Source of the DNA: Pseudomonas citronellolis
Lineage (GTDB): Bacteria; Pseudomonadota; Gammaproteobacteria; Pseudomonadales; Pseudomonadaceae
Length of the DNA stretch: 64,000 nt
Direction of reading: 5' to 3'
Assembly (NCBI RefSeq): GCF_900112375.1
Contig: NZ_FOLS01000012.1
Coordinates: forward strand, 115,761-179,760
Shown: piece by piece, positions 55,175 to 63,392 of the stretch
How positions within the stretch are numbered: the first letter of the stretch is position 1
Layout of the letters: each line of letters starts with the position of its first letter
The notes under the pieces: model-generated
What the model was told of the DNA's origin: nothing
Databases searched by the model: none
What the model saw: only the letters and a program-made list of their open reading frames with translations
Program-made: the position numbers and the translations under genes

Positions 55175-56872
55175 TCAAGCCGACTGCGGCAACCCATCCG
55201 GCTGCGGCGCAGGGGTGTCGTGCTGCTGCTCGACGCGCTGGTACATGCCCTGGGCGATCTCGCGTTCGCCCATGATCACCAGGTTGGCGCCGTTCTGTTC
55301 CAGGTATTCCACCTCGGCGTCGAAGTGCGCGCGGGCGATGATGTCCAGCTCGGGGTTGGCCGCGCGGGCGCGGCTGGCGATCTGCCCGGCCTCGAAGCCG
55401 TTGGGGATGGCGATCAGCAGCCAGCGCGCCGTGGTGATGTTGGCCAGGGCCAGCACTTCCGGGTTGGCGGCGTTGCCGACCACCACGCTCAGGCCGCGCT
55501 CGCGCAGTTCGGCGGCCTTCTCGCGCTTGTCCTCGATCACCACCAGCGGCGTGCCGTCCTTCTGCAGGCGCGCGCTGACCAGTTCGCCGACGCGGCCGTG
55601 GCCGATGAGGATGGCGTGCTCGTGTTCGCGCACCGGCGGCGGCAGGTCCTCGTCCTGCGCCTGGGCCTCGCTGGGCTGGGCGCCTTCCTTGCGCGCCTGC
55701 AGGCGCTCGATGGCGATGAACAGCAGCGGGTTGACCAGGATCGACAGGATGGCGCCGGCCAGCACCAGGTCGCGGCCCTGCTCGGGCAGCAGTTCGAGGG
55801 TCACGCCCAGGCCGACCAGGATGAAGGAGAACTCGCCGATCTGCGCCAGGCTGGCGGCGATGGTCAGCGCGGTGCTGTTGGGGTGGCCGAACAGGCGCAC
55901 GATGACGTAGGCGGCCACCGACTTGCCGAAGACGATGACCAGGAAGGTGGCCAGCACCGGCAGCGGCTCGTGGATCAGGATCGCCGGGTTGAACAGCATG
56001 CCCACCGAGACGAAGAACAGCACGGCGAAGGCGTCGCGCAGGGGCAGCGAGTTTTCCGCCGCCTCGTGGCTGAGTTCGGATTCGTTGAGGATCATCCCGG
56101 CGAAGAAGGCGCCGAGGGCGAAGGACACGCCGAACACCACCGCCGAGCCGGTGGCGATACCCAGGGCGATGGCCAGCACGGCGAGGGTGAACAGCTCGCG
56201 CGAGCCGGTCGCGGCGATCTTCTCCAGGGCCCAGGGCACCACGCGGCGGCCGCCGAGGATCATCACCGCGACGAAGGCCACCACCTTGCCCAGGGTCAGC
56301 AGGATCGGCAGCAGGATGCCGCCGCTGGCGCCGTCCTCGGCCTTGCCGCCGAGGGTGCCGGCCAGAGCCGGCAGCAGCACCAGGGTGAGGACCATGGCCA
56401 GGTCTTCGACTATCAGCCAGCCGATGGCGATGCGCCCGCGCTTGGTGTCGATCAGCTGGCGTTGCTCCAGGGCGCGCAGCAGCACCACGGTGCTGGCCAC
56501 CGACAGCGCCAGGCCGAACACCAGGCCGCCGCCCAGCGGCCAGCCCATCATCCAGGCCAGGCCCATGCCGAGCAGGGTGGCCACGCCGATCTGCACCACC
56601 GCGCCGGGGATGGCGATGGCCTTCACCGAGAGCAGGTCTTTCAACGAGAAGTGCAGGCCGACGCCGAACATCAGCAGGATCACCCCCAGTTCGGCGATTT
56701 CCGTCGACAGCGCCTGGTCGGCGACGTAGCCGGGGGTGAAGGGCCCGGCCAGCACGCCGGCCAGCAGGTAGCCGACCAGCGGCGAGATGCGCAGGCGGTT
56801 GGCCAGGGCGCCGAGGATGAAGGCCAGCACGAAGCCGACGGCGAGGGTGGTCAGTAGCGGTGTGTGGTGCAT
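55175..56872 (-). CDS. CPA2 cation:proton antiporter with TrkA-N domain (YbaL/Kef-like)
   Basis: 565 aa. About 12 TM helices (5-390) of the Na+/H+ exchanger fold, with LGVILLMFGVGLHFSLKDL and QIGEFSFILVGLG typical of YbaL. A cytosolic Rossmann TrkA-N/RCK domain (about 415-545) has HAILIGHGRVGELVSARL and VVGNAANPEVL. Probably K+ or Na+ efflux gated by nucleotide; it lacks the associated KefF/G subunit. Equivalent to PA5518. Confidence 0.9.
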   Translation of the reverse strand: MHHTPLLTTLAVGFVLAFILGALANRLRISPLVGYLLAGVLAGPFTPGYVADQALSTEIAELGVILLMFGVGLHFSLKDLLSVKAIAIPGAVVQIGVATLLGMGLAWMMGWPLGGGLVFGLALSVASTVVLLRALEQRQLIDTKRGRIAIGWLIVEDLAMVLTLVLLPALAGTLGGKAEDGASGGILLPILLTLGKVVAFVAVMILGGRRVVPWALEKIAATGSRELFTLAVLAIALGIATGSAVVFGVSFALGAFFAGMILNESELSHEAAENSLPLRDAFAVLFFVSVGMLFNPAILIHEPLPVLATFLVIVFGKSVAAYVIVRLFGHPNSTALTIAASLAQIGEFSFILVGLGVTLELLPEQGRDLVLAGAILSILVNPLLFIAIERLQARKEGAQPSEAQAQDEDLPPPVREHEHAILIGHGRVGELVSARLQKDGTPLVVIEDKREKAAELRERGLSVVVGNAANPEVLALANITTARWLLIAIPNGFEAGQIASRARAANPELDIIARAHFDAEVEYLEQNGANLVIMGEREIAQGMYQRVEQQHDTPAPQPDGLPQSA

Positions 56873-57054
56873 GGTCTGGGCTCCGGGCACGCAGGGAACC
56901 GCCGCCCCGGGAGGGTGGTGGTTCGAAGGTGGATCACGGGGGCAAACCCGCGGATTGGGCAAGTCTAGGCGCTGGCGAGGCTTTCGGCCTTGCCAACGCA
57001 CAAGGTTAACTCGTTGACGCGCTGGACTTTTTCAGCGGCACTTGAGAAATCTTG

Positions 57055-57558
57055 TCAAGAAATGTCGGCATCCTTGTCCCATTCTTCACGAATTGCCTGG
57101 TAACGCTGCTCAAGTTCCTGGCGCAGCTGGCGACGCTGCTGCGCCTGGGCGAAACGCCGGCGCTCCTCCCGGGTGACCGGCTGCAGCGGCGGCACGGCGG
57201 TGGGTTTGCGCTCGTCGTCCAGCGCCACCATGGTGAAGAAGCAGCTGTTGGTGTGGCGCACGGATTTCTCGCGGATGTTCTCGGTGACCACCTTCACGCC
57301 GATCTCCATGGAGGTGCGGCCGGTGTAGTTGACCGAGGCGAGGAAGGTCACCAGTTCGCCGACGTGGATCGGCTCGCGGAAGATCACCTGGTCGACCGAG
57401 AGGGTCACCACGTAGTGGCCGGCGTAGCGGCTGGCGCAGGCGTAGGCGACCTCGTCGAGGTACTTGAGCAGGGTGCCGCCGTGGACGTTGCCGGAGAAGT
57501 TGGCCATGTCCGGGGTCATCAGGACGGTCATGCTGAGTTGGTGGTTGCCGGGTTCCAT
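57055..57558 (-). CDS. Acyl-CoA thioesterase (YciA/hotdog family)
   Basis: 167 aa hotdog-fold thioesterase. MTPDMANFSGNVHGGTLLKYLDEVAYACASRY near 14-45 with the Asn/His-Gly-Gly catalytic region and Asp of LDEVA, then VVTLSVDQVIFREPIHVGEL. The C-terminal charged tail (RRRFAQAQQRRQLRQELEQRY) is an added helix. Hydrolyses acyl-CoA; chain length preference not predictable. Confidence 0.92.
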   Translation of the reverse strand: MEPGNHQLSMTVLMTPDMANFSGNVHGGTLLKYLDEVAYACASRYAGHYVVTLSVDQVIFREPIHVGELVTFLASVNYTGRTSMEIGVKVVTENIREKSVRHTNSCFFTMVALDDERKPTAVPPLQPVTREERRRFAQAQQRRQLRQELEQRYQAIREEWDKDADIS

Positions 57559-57700
57559 ATCGCTCTCGCAAGGCGGGTGGGGGGTGCCAAGACTGGACGC
57601 ACTGCGCCCAGCCCCGCGACACACTCTTTTCTATACCCCCCATTGGCCCCGGCGAACAGGGGCGCGCGCCAATCGCCGGGAGATTGGCGCGCGGCGCGGC

Positions 57701-58459
57701 TCAGCGGCCGGCGGAGAGGCCGAAGTCGATGGCCAGGTCGGCGCCGGTGATGGCTTCGGATTGCGGGCCGCAGAGGTACCAGACCAGGTCGGCGACCTCT
57801 TCCGGGCGGATGAAGCGCGCTTCCTTGCCCTGTGGATAATCCCGCAGCAGGCCGAGCTTGTAGGCGGCGGGGTTGCCCTGGCCGTAGCGCTCGGCCTGGT
57901 AGTCGAGCATCGGCGTGGCGATGTCGGCGGGGGATATGGCGTTGACGCGCACGCCGTCCGCGGCCAGCTCCAGGGCCAGGGTGCGGGTGAGCATGGTCAG
58001 CGCCGCCTTGCTCGCGCAGTAGGCCGCCGAGCCGCGGTAGGCCTGGCGCCCGGAGTCGCTGGAGATGTTCACGATGCAGCCGCGGTTGTCCTTGAGGTAG
58101 GGCGTGGCGGCCTGGCACATGTAGAACGCGGCCTTGAGGTTGACCCCCAGGACCAGGTCGAAGTCGTCCTCGTTGAAGCTCTCCACCGGCCCCTCGCGCC
58201 AGACCCCGGCGGCGTTGACCAGCGCGTCCAGGCGGCCGGTGCGGGCGAGGATGTCCGCCACCAGGCTCTGGCAGTTGTCCGCCCGGCGCAGGTCGGCCAC
58301 GGCGCTGGCATCCAGCGGCACCTGGGCGTTGAGCGCGTGCAGCCCGCTCTTGTCGACGTCGGTGGCGGCGATGCGCCAGTGGCTCTGGGCGAAGCGCTTG
58401 GCGATGGCCTTGCCGAGGCCGCCGGCGGCCCCGGTGATCAGAACAACGGGTGTGCTCAT
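57701..58459 (-). CDS. Short-chain dehydrogenase/reductase
   Basis: 252 aa classical SDR. Cofactor motif TGAAGGLG near 9, Asp of TDVDKSG near 36 suggesting NAD+ preference, NAAG near 84, catalytic Ser-Tyr-Lys in NISSDSGRQAYRGSAAYCASK near 133-149. Near the PauA-type ligase and aminotransferase, as in the PA5521-PA5525 region; may oxidise an intermediate of the same amine route. Confidence 0.92.
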   Translation of the reverse strand: MSTPVVLITGAAGGLGKAIAKRFAQSHWRIAATDVDKSGLHALNAQVPLDASAVADLRRADNCQSLVADILARTGRLDALVNAAGVWREGPVESFNEDDFDLVLGVNLKAAFYMCQAATPYLKDNRGCIVNISSDSGRQAYRGSAAYCASKAALTMLTRTLALELAADGVRVNAISPADIATPMLDYQAERYGQGNPAAYKLGLLRDYPQGKEARFIRPEEVADLVWYLCGPQSEAITGADLAIDFGLSAGR

Positions 58460-58528
58460 TGACTGAGTGATCTCCCTGCCTGATAGGGAAACGGCGCGCC
58501 GTCAGGCAGTGGCGGCACGCCGCAAGGA

Positions 58529-58552
58529 AGAGGGCCGCACGGGCGGCCCTCT
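58529..58552 (-). terminator. Hairpin after the glutamine synthetase-like gene
   Basis: AGAGGGCCG/CGGCCCTCT with a 6-nt loop, between the ligase 3' end (58654) and the SDR. The minus-strand T-tract is weak, so termination is tentative. Confidence 0.5.
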
Positions 58553-58653
58553 GTCTCTACTGACCAAGAAAAGACCAGAATCTTCGCTTTGCCAGGGTAA
58601 TTTTTTCGTAAATCCCGCTGGAGCTTTCGTAGGCGACTGATGGTCGCCGTGGC

Positions 58654-60036
58654 TCAGGCGTGGTGCAGGTACCAGCGCCAGTCCTGTTCGCCGACCTCGC
58701 CCATGAATTGCCGGTATTCCTCCCACTTGATGGCCAGGAATACCTTGAGGAACTCCTCGCCCAGCGCCTCGCGGGCCCAGCTGGAGGCCTCCAGGGCGCG
58801 CAGCGCGGTGAGCCAGTCGGTGGGCAGGAACTCGCGGGCCTGCTCGTAGCCGTTGCCCTCGATGGCCGCGCCCGGGTCGAGCTGTTCGCGGATGCCCTTG
58901 TGGATGCCGGCGAGAATCGCCGCGGCGGCCAGGTAGGGGTTGGCGTCGGCGCCGCAGATGCGGTGCTCGATGTGCCGGCTCTTGGCCGGGCCGCCAGGCA
59001 CGCGGAAGGACACGGTGCGGTTATTCACCCCCCAGCTCTTGGCCAGCGGCGCGTAGCTGTTGGCCTGGAAGCGGCGGAAGGAGTTGGCGTTGGGGCAGAA
59101 GATGGCCAGGGAGTCGAGCAGGGTGGCCATCATGCCGCCGATGGAGTGCCGCAGCAGCGGCGTGCCTTGTGGGCCTTCAAGGTCGGAAAGCTCGCTGGCG
59201 TAGAGGTTGTTGCCCTGTTCGTCGGCCAGGCTGACGTGCAGGTGCATGCCGCTGCCGGCACGGTCGCCGAACGGCTTGGCCATGAAGCAGGCCTGCAGCC
59301 CGTGCTTGTTGGCCACGCCCTTGACCAGGCGCTTGTAGCGCACGCCTTCGTCGATGGCCTGGAGCACGTCGAAGCGGTGCTCCAGGGTCAGTTCCAGCTG
59401 GCCGGGGGCGTATTCGGAGATGGCCGTGCGCACCGGCAGGCCCTGGGCCTCGCAGGCGGCGTAGAGGTCGTCGAGGAAGGGCTGTACCTGTTCCAGCTCG
59501 TACACGCCGTAGACCTGCGGCGCCTGCGGGCGCACGCCGTTCATCTGCAGCGCCGGCTGCGGGCGGCCCTGGGCGTCGCGCTGCTTGTCCAGCAGGTAGA
59601 ACTCCAGTTCCACCGCCATCACCGGGTGCAGGCCCTCGGCCTTGAGCCGCTCGACCACACGCACCAGCGCCTGGCGCGGGTCCGCCGGGGTGGCCGGCAG
59701 GCCCTGGGTCGGGTGCATGCTGACCTGCAGCTGGCCGGTGGGCGAGCTGCGCCAGGGCTGCAGGGTCAGGCTGCCGGGCAGCGGGTAGGTCCAGCAGTCG
59801 GCGTCGGCGACTTCCCAGACCAGCCCGGTGCCTTCGACGTCCTCGCCCTGCACGGTGAGCGCGAGGATCGAGCTGGGCAGCGGCCGGCCGTTGTCGTAGA
59901 TGGCCAGCAGCTCATCGCGGTGCAGCAGCTTGCCGCGCGGGATGCCGTTGGCGTCGATGATGAACAGCTCGATGCTGCGCACCTCGGGGTGCGCGGCGAG
60001 GAAGGCTTCGGCTTCCTTTCGATCGGCGAATTGCAT
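58654..60036 (-). CDS. Glutamine synthetase-like gamma-glutamylpolyamine synthetase (PauA/PuuA type)
   Basis: 460 aa. VELEFYLLDKQ near 137, SEYAPGQLELTLEH near 208, GSGMHLHVSL near 262, and the Arg region NNRTVSFRVPGGPAKSRHIEHRICGADANPYLAAAA near 335, all PuuA-like. N-terminus MQFADRKEAEAFLAAHPEVRSIELFIIDANGIPRGK. Gamma-glutamylates an amine (putrescine, spermidine or other). Equivalent to PA5522, one of several pauA genes in PAO1; which amine is not deducible. Confidence 0.92.
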   Translation of the reverse strand: MQFADRKEAEAFLAAHPEVRSIELFIIDANGIPRGKLLHRDELLAIYDNGRPLPSSILALTVQGEDVEGTGLVWEVADADCWTYPLPGSLTLQPWRSSPTGQLQVSMHPTQGLPATPADPRQALVRVVERLKAEGLHPVMAVELEFYLLDKQRDAQGRPQPALQMNGVRPQAPQVYGVYELEQVQPFLDDLYAACEAQGLPVRTAISEYAPGQLELTLEHRFDVLQAIDEGVRYKRLVKGVANKHGLQACFMAKPFGDRAGSGMHLHVSLADEQGNNLYASELSDLEGPQGTPLLRHSIGGMMATLLDSLAIFCPNANSFRRFQANSYAPLAKSWGVNNRTVSFRVPGGPAKSRHIEHRICGADANPYLAAAAILAGIHKGIREQLDPGAAIEGNGYEQAREFLPTDWLTALRALEASSWAREALGEEFLKVFLAIKWEEYRQFMGEVGEQDWRWYLHHA

Positions 60037-60070
60037 GATGGTCCTCGGTTGGCGCTTGGCGCCGGGGATT

Positions 60071-60335
60071 TTTGCTTTTCGTAGGAGCGAGGGGGACGCC
60101 TAGTTCTTGCTCGCGAACCCGCCCCGCTGCGGATTTGCAAAGAGCGTTCGCGAGCAAGCTCGCTCCTACAGGTTCGGGTGCAGCTGTGGTGATGGGTATC
60201 GCAAGCTCAACCCATCCTACGAAGAGCAGTGCTTCCTGGAACCGTAGGAGCGGATTCATCCGCGATCCGCCGGCAGGCGGCGGAAGGCATCGCGGACGGA
60301 GTCCGCTCCTGCGACGGTATTTCGGGTGGGCCCAG
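60071..60335. repeat. REP pair with a 14-bp insertion and two other palindrome families
   Basis: The 311-bp gap 60037-60347 has no gene. The first REP (60081-60117) is split by GGGGACGCCTAGTT after GTAGGAGCGAG; the inverse REP (60147-60169) is intact. Then an ATGGGT...CAACCCATCCTACG remnant (about 60186-60225) and GTAGGAGCGGATTCATCCGC facing GCGGACGGAGTCCGCTCCTG (about 60244-60315). Confidence 0.8.
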
Positions 60336-60347
60336 GGGCGCGTTGCA

Positions 60348-61742
60348 TCAAGCTTCCCGCGCGCCAGGAATCGCCAGCAGCTCGGTGATGCCCGCGTCGA
60401 GGGTGTCGATCAGGCGGTCGACGTCGGCTTCGCTGGTGTCCGGGCAGCACAGGGTCATGTTGTGGAACGGCGTGATCAGGATGCCGCGGTTGATCAGGTA
60501 CAGGTGCAGGGCCATCTGCAGTTCGTCGTGGAAGGCCGCTTCGGCCTCGGCGCCGGTGCGTGGCGAGACCGGGCAGAACTGGAATTCGCTGCGCGCGCCC
60601 AGCTCGGTCACCGACCACTTCAGGCCGTGCTTGGCGATCAGCCGGCGGAAGCCGTCGGCCAGGCGCCTGGCCAGCGGCAGCATGTACTCGTAGGCGGCCT
60701 GGGTCATCACCTGTTCCAGGTTGGCGCGCATGCAGTGCATGGCCAGGGCGTTGGCCGAGAGGGTGGTGCCCATGCCGCTGTGGCCGTGGCCATGGCTGTC
60801 TTCCTGGGCCTTCTGCCGCGAGGCGAGCATCTTCTCGGCCATTTCCGCGCTGCAGCCGAAGATGCCGCAGGGCACGCCGCCGGCGATCGGCTTGCCGACC
60901 ACGAAGAAGTCCGGGTCGAGGTTCCACAGTTTCGTGCAGCCGCCGATGCCGGTGGAGATGGTGTGGGTTTCGTCGATGATCAGCAGCGCGCCGTACTTGC
61001 GCGTCAGCTCACGGCACTTCTGCAGGAAGCCCGGATCGGGCAGGACCATGCCGATGTTGGTCATCGCCGGCTCGCACAGCAGGGCGCAGACGTCGCCCCT
61101 GGCCAGCGCGGCTTCCAGCGCTGCCGCGTCGTTGAAGGGGATGGAGCGGCTGTACTGGGTCAGGTCGTAGGCCTGGCCGACCAGGCCGGAGCGCGGCACG
61201 GTCTCGCCGTCGCGGTAGCGCACCATGACGTCGTCGACGGTGCCGTGGTAGCAGCCGTCGAACACCAGCAGGGTGTTGCGCCCGGTGATGGCGCGGGCCC
61301 AGCGCAGCACGTAGCGGTTGGAGTCGGTGGCGGTGGCGGTGACCTGCCAGAACGGCAGGCCGAAGCGCGCGGCCAGCAGTTCGCCGCAGACCACGGCGTC
61401 TTCGCCCGGGAGCATGGTGGTCAGGCCGTTGTTGGCCTGTTCGGCGATGGCGCGGGCCACCGGGTCCGGCGAGTGGCCGAACATGGTGCCGGTGTCGCCC
61501 AGGCAGAAGTCGACGTACTCGTGGCCGTCCACGTCGTAGAAGCGGGCGCCCTTGGCGCGCTCGACGAACAGCGGGCAGGGGGTGGACCAGTCGGCCATCC
61601 AGTGCATGGGCACGCCGGCGTACAGCGAGTTGCGCGCGCGCTCGGCCAGGGCCACGGATTTCGGGTTCTGTTCCAGGAAGCGTTGGCGTTCGCGGGCGGT
61701 GAACACATCCACGGCCTGTTGGGCGATTCCGCTGGCGGTCAT
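60348..61742 (-). CDS. Class III aminotransferase (glutamate-1-semialdehyde aminotransferase-like)
   Basis: 464 aa PLP enzyme. VDFCLGDTGTMFGHSPD, TATDSNRYVLRWARAITGR, FDGCYHGTVDDV, LLIIDETHTISTGIGG and PLP lysine in FFVVGKPIAGGVPCGIFG. An HGHGHSG stretch near 327 is unusual. ATG 61742 is preceded by GAGG; just upstream AAAAACAA (61757-61764, minus strand) fits a Crc/Hfq CA motif. Divergent from the GntR gene that probably represses it. Equivalent to PA5523. Confidence 0.92.
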   Translation of the reverse strand: MTASGIAQQAVDVFTARERQRFLEQNPKSVALAERARNSLYAGVPMHWMADWSTPCPLFVERAKGARFYDVDGHEYVDFCLGDTGTMFGHSPDPVARAIAEQANNGLTTMLPGEDAVVCGELLAARFGLPFWQVTATATDSNRYVLRWARAITGRNTLLVFDGCYHGTVDDVMVRYRDGETVPRSGLVGQAYDLTQYSRSIPFNDAAALEAALARGDVCALLCEPAMTNIGMVLPDPGFLQKCRELTRKYGALLIIDETHTISTGIGGCTKLWNLDPDFFVVGKPIAGGVPCGIFGCSAEMAEKMLASRQKAQEDSHGHGHSGMGTTLSANALAMHCMRANLEQVMTQAAYEYMLPLARRLADGFRRLIAKHGLKWSVTELGARSEFQFCPVSPRTGAEAEAAFHDELQMALHLYLINRGILITPFHNMTLCCPDTSEADVDRLIDTLDAGITELLAIPGAREA

Positions 61743-61778
61743 CTTGCACACCTCGTTTGTTTTTTTGCACATCTTCCG

Positions 61779-61792
61779 TTTGTGATCACAAA
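61779..61792. promoter_or_regulatory. GntR operator palindrome 1
   Basis: TTTGTGATCACAAA, perfect 14-bp palindrome, 37 bp before the aminotransferase start. Confidence 0.7.
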
Positions 61793-61842
61793 AAAGTCAA
61801 TACATGCTGCGAGACGCCTGTTAATCTTTCTTCTCAACAGAA

Positions 61843-61856
61843 TTTGTGATCACAAA
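61843..61856. promoter_or_regulatory. GntR operator palindrome 2
   Basis: A second identical TTTGTGATCACAAA, 64 bp from the first. Two copies in a divergent promoter next to a GntR/FadR-type gene strongly suggest its binding sites, possibly bridged. Confidence 0.7.
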
Positions 61857-61936
61857 CCAGAATGGCTCATGGGAGCGCACTGGCAAGGCCGGGTGGCGCT
61901 CGCCGCGAATGCCTGATCGGAACAAGGGAAAAGAAG

Positions 61937-61999
61937 ATGACGCACAACTGCAGCCTGACCTTCGCCCAACTGCCGGCGCCGCCGGCCTGCGCGGAGTGA
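61937..61999 (+). CDS. Possible 20-codon upstream ORF before the GntR gene
   Basis: ATG 61937 to TGA 61999 encodes MTHNCSLTFAQLPAPPACAE, with AAGGGA upstream, ending four bases before the GntR ATG (62004). No separate Shine-Dalgarno is visible for the GntR gene, so reinitiation from this ORF is plausible. No similarity recognised. Confidence 0.4.
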   Translation: MTHNCSLTFAQLPAPPACAE

Positions 62000-62003
62000 C
62001 GCC

Positions 62004-62666
62004 ATGGCCGAGAACCTCCAGCAACAGCTGTACCAGAACCTGCGCCAGGCCCTGCTCAGCGGGCGCTTCCAGCCAGGCGAGCGGTTGAAGATCCGCGATC
62101 TGGCCGACGAATGGGGCACCAGCCCGATGCCGGTGCGCGCCGCGTTGCAGCGGCTGGTCGCCGAGGGTGCCCTGGAGGGCGAGCCGCAGCGCTCGCTGCG
62201 GGTGCCGCTGATGACCCGCGAGCGCTTCCTGCAGATCCTGCAGATTCGCCAGTCACTGGAGGGGCTTGCGGTGGAGGACGGGGTGCCGCGCCTGCAAGGG
62301 GCGGACATCGAGGTCCTGCAGGCCTGTACCGAAGCCATGGAGGAGGCCGTGCGGCGGCGCGACGTGCAGGCCTACCTGGAGCACAACAGCCGCTTCCACC
62401 TGACGCTCTACCGCGCCTGCGGCAACCCTACGCTATTGCGCATGATCGAGGCGCTGTGGCTGCAGGTCGGGCCTTTCTTCAACCGGCTGTTCACCGGCGC
62501 CGACCTGTCGCTGCGCCTGAACGACTTCCACGGCCAGGCCCTGGACGCCATCCGGCGGGGCGATGCCCGCGGCGCGCGGGCGGCCGTCGAGCAGGACCTG
62601 GCCTACTTCGGCCAATACCTGCTGAATCTGCTGGCGCTGGAGTCGGGGGCGAGCGTGACGCGCTGA
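62004..62666 (+). CDS. GntR-family (FadR subfamily) transcriptional regulator
   Basis: 220 aa. N-terminal winged HTH about 1-70 (LRQALLSGRFQPGERLKIRDLADEWGTSPMPVRAALQRLVAEGAL), C-terminal FCD all-helical domain about 80-215 with candidate metal ligands in YLEHNSRFHLTLYRACGN. Divergent from the aminotransferase with two TTTGTGATCACAAA sites between. Equivalent to PA5525. Ligand likely an intermediate of the amine route. Confidence 0.93.
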   Translation: MAENLQQQLYQNLRQALLSGRFQPGERLKIRDLADEWGTSPMPVRAALQRLVAEGALEGEPQRSLRVPLMTRERFLQILQIRQSLEGLAVEDGVPRLQGADIEVLQACTEAMEEAVRRRDVQAYLEHNSRFHLTLYRACGNPTLLRMIEALWLQVGPFFNRLFTGADLSLRLNDFHGQALDAIRRGDARGARAAVEQDLAYFGQYLLNLLALESGASVTR

Positions 62667-62673
62667 GGGCGCG

Positions 62674-62886
62674 TCACTCGGTCTTGATGTAGCGGACGTT
62701 TTCCTTGCGGATGAGGATCGTCTGCCCGTCGAGTTGCTCGAACTCGTAGTAGTCGTGGTACTTGTCGAAATCGGCATGGTCCTTTACCAGGACCTCGCTG
62801 CCGTCGTTCAGCATCACTACGGCCTTGTCGGCACAGCCGGCCAGGCCGAACAGCAGCGCGCTGAGGAGTAGGAATTTCAGCTTCAT
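62674..62886 (-). CDS. YgdI/YgdR-family lipoprotein
   Basis: 70 aa. Lipoprotein signal MKLKFLLLSALLFGLAGC with the lipobox LAGC (Cys near 18), then the DUF903 SH3-like domain (VVMLNDGSEVLVKDHADFD, YEFEQLDGQTILIRKENVRYI). Periplasm-facing lipoprotein of unknown function. ATG 62886 is chosen so the signal peptide begins at MKLKF. Converges on the GntR gene with a 7-bp gap. Confidence 0.88.
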   Translation of the reverse strand: MKLKFLLLSALLFGLAGCADKAVVMLNDGSEVLVKDHADFDKYHDYYEFEQLDGQTILIRKENVRYIKTE

Positions 62887-62990
62887 AGAGTCTCCAAGGG
62901 ACATCGTGGACCGGCCTTGGCAGAAGGTTTGGGTACACGCTCGGTAGCCACTGTGACAACCGCTCCGCTTGGAAATTCAGTGCTCCGGGC

Positions 62991-63392
62991 TCAGGTGTCC
63001 AACCATACGTCGCGTGCCCAGGTCCACACCGAGTCCCAGGTTTCCTCGGTCAGTTCGCCGTCCGCCCAGAGCACCACCTCGCCGTCCTGGGCCACCGCAT
63101 AGTAGTCGTCACCATCGGCGCAGAGCGGTATCAGCTCGCGCGGCAGGCCCATCGCCCAGGCCACCGCGGCCACCTCCGGCAGGTAGGTATGGGAGTGTGG
63201 GTCGGTCACCGTGACCGGCTCCAGGCGGCCGTAGATGACGTCGCTGACCTTGAGGAGGAACTCGCGGAATTCCGACGGAAGGCCGATCAGCAGCTCTTCC
63301 TCGATCTCCACCAGCAGTTCCTCGTCCGGCAGCTCCAGGGGGACAGGGACGGGCTCGTTGAGTTCACGCAATTGGTCGATGACGTCTTCCAC
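62991..63392 (-). CDS. SMI1/KNR4 family protein
   Basis: 133 aa acidic protein with the SMI1/KNR4 (SUKH) fold: EIEEELLIGLPSEFREFLLKVSDV near 29-52 and LIPLCADGDDYYAVAQDGEVVLWAD near 87-111. SUKH proteins include immunity proteins of polymorphic toxins, but no toxin gene is in view. Function unknown. Confidence 0.85.
   Translation of the reverse strand: MEDVIDQLRELNEPVPVPLELPDEELLVEIEEELLIGLPSEFREFLLKVSDVIYGRLEPVTVTDPHSHTYLPEVAAVAWAMGLPRELIPLCADGDDYYAVAQDGEVVLWADGELTEETWDSVWTWARDVWLDT

Noticed and set aside
62991..63392. SMI1/KNR4 gene as an immunity gene of a toxin system
   Set aside because: No toxin-like gene or secretion-linked repeat domain is adjacent within the window, so the claim cannot be supported.
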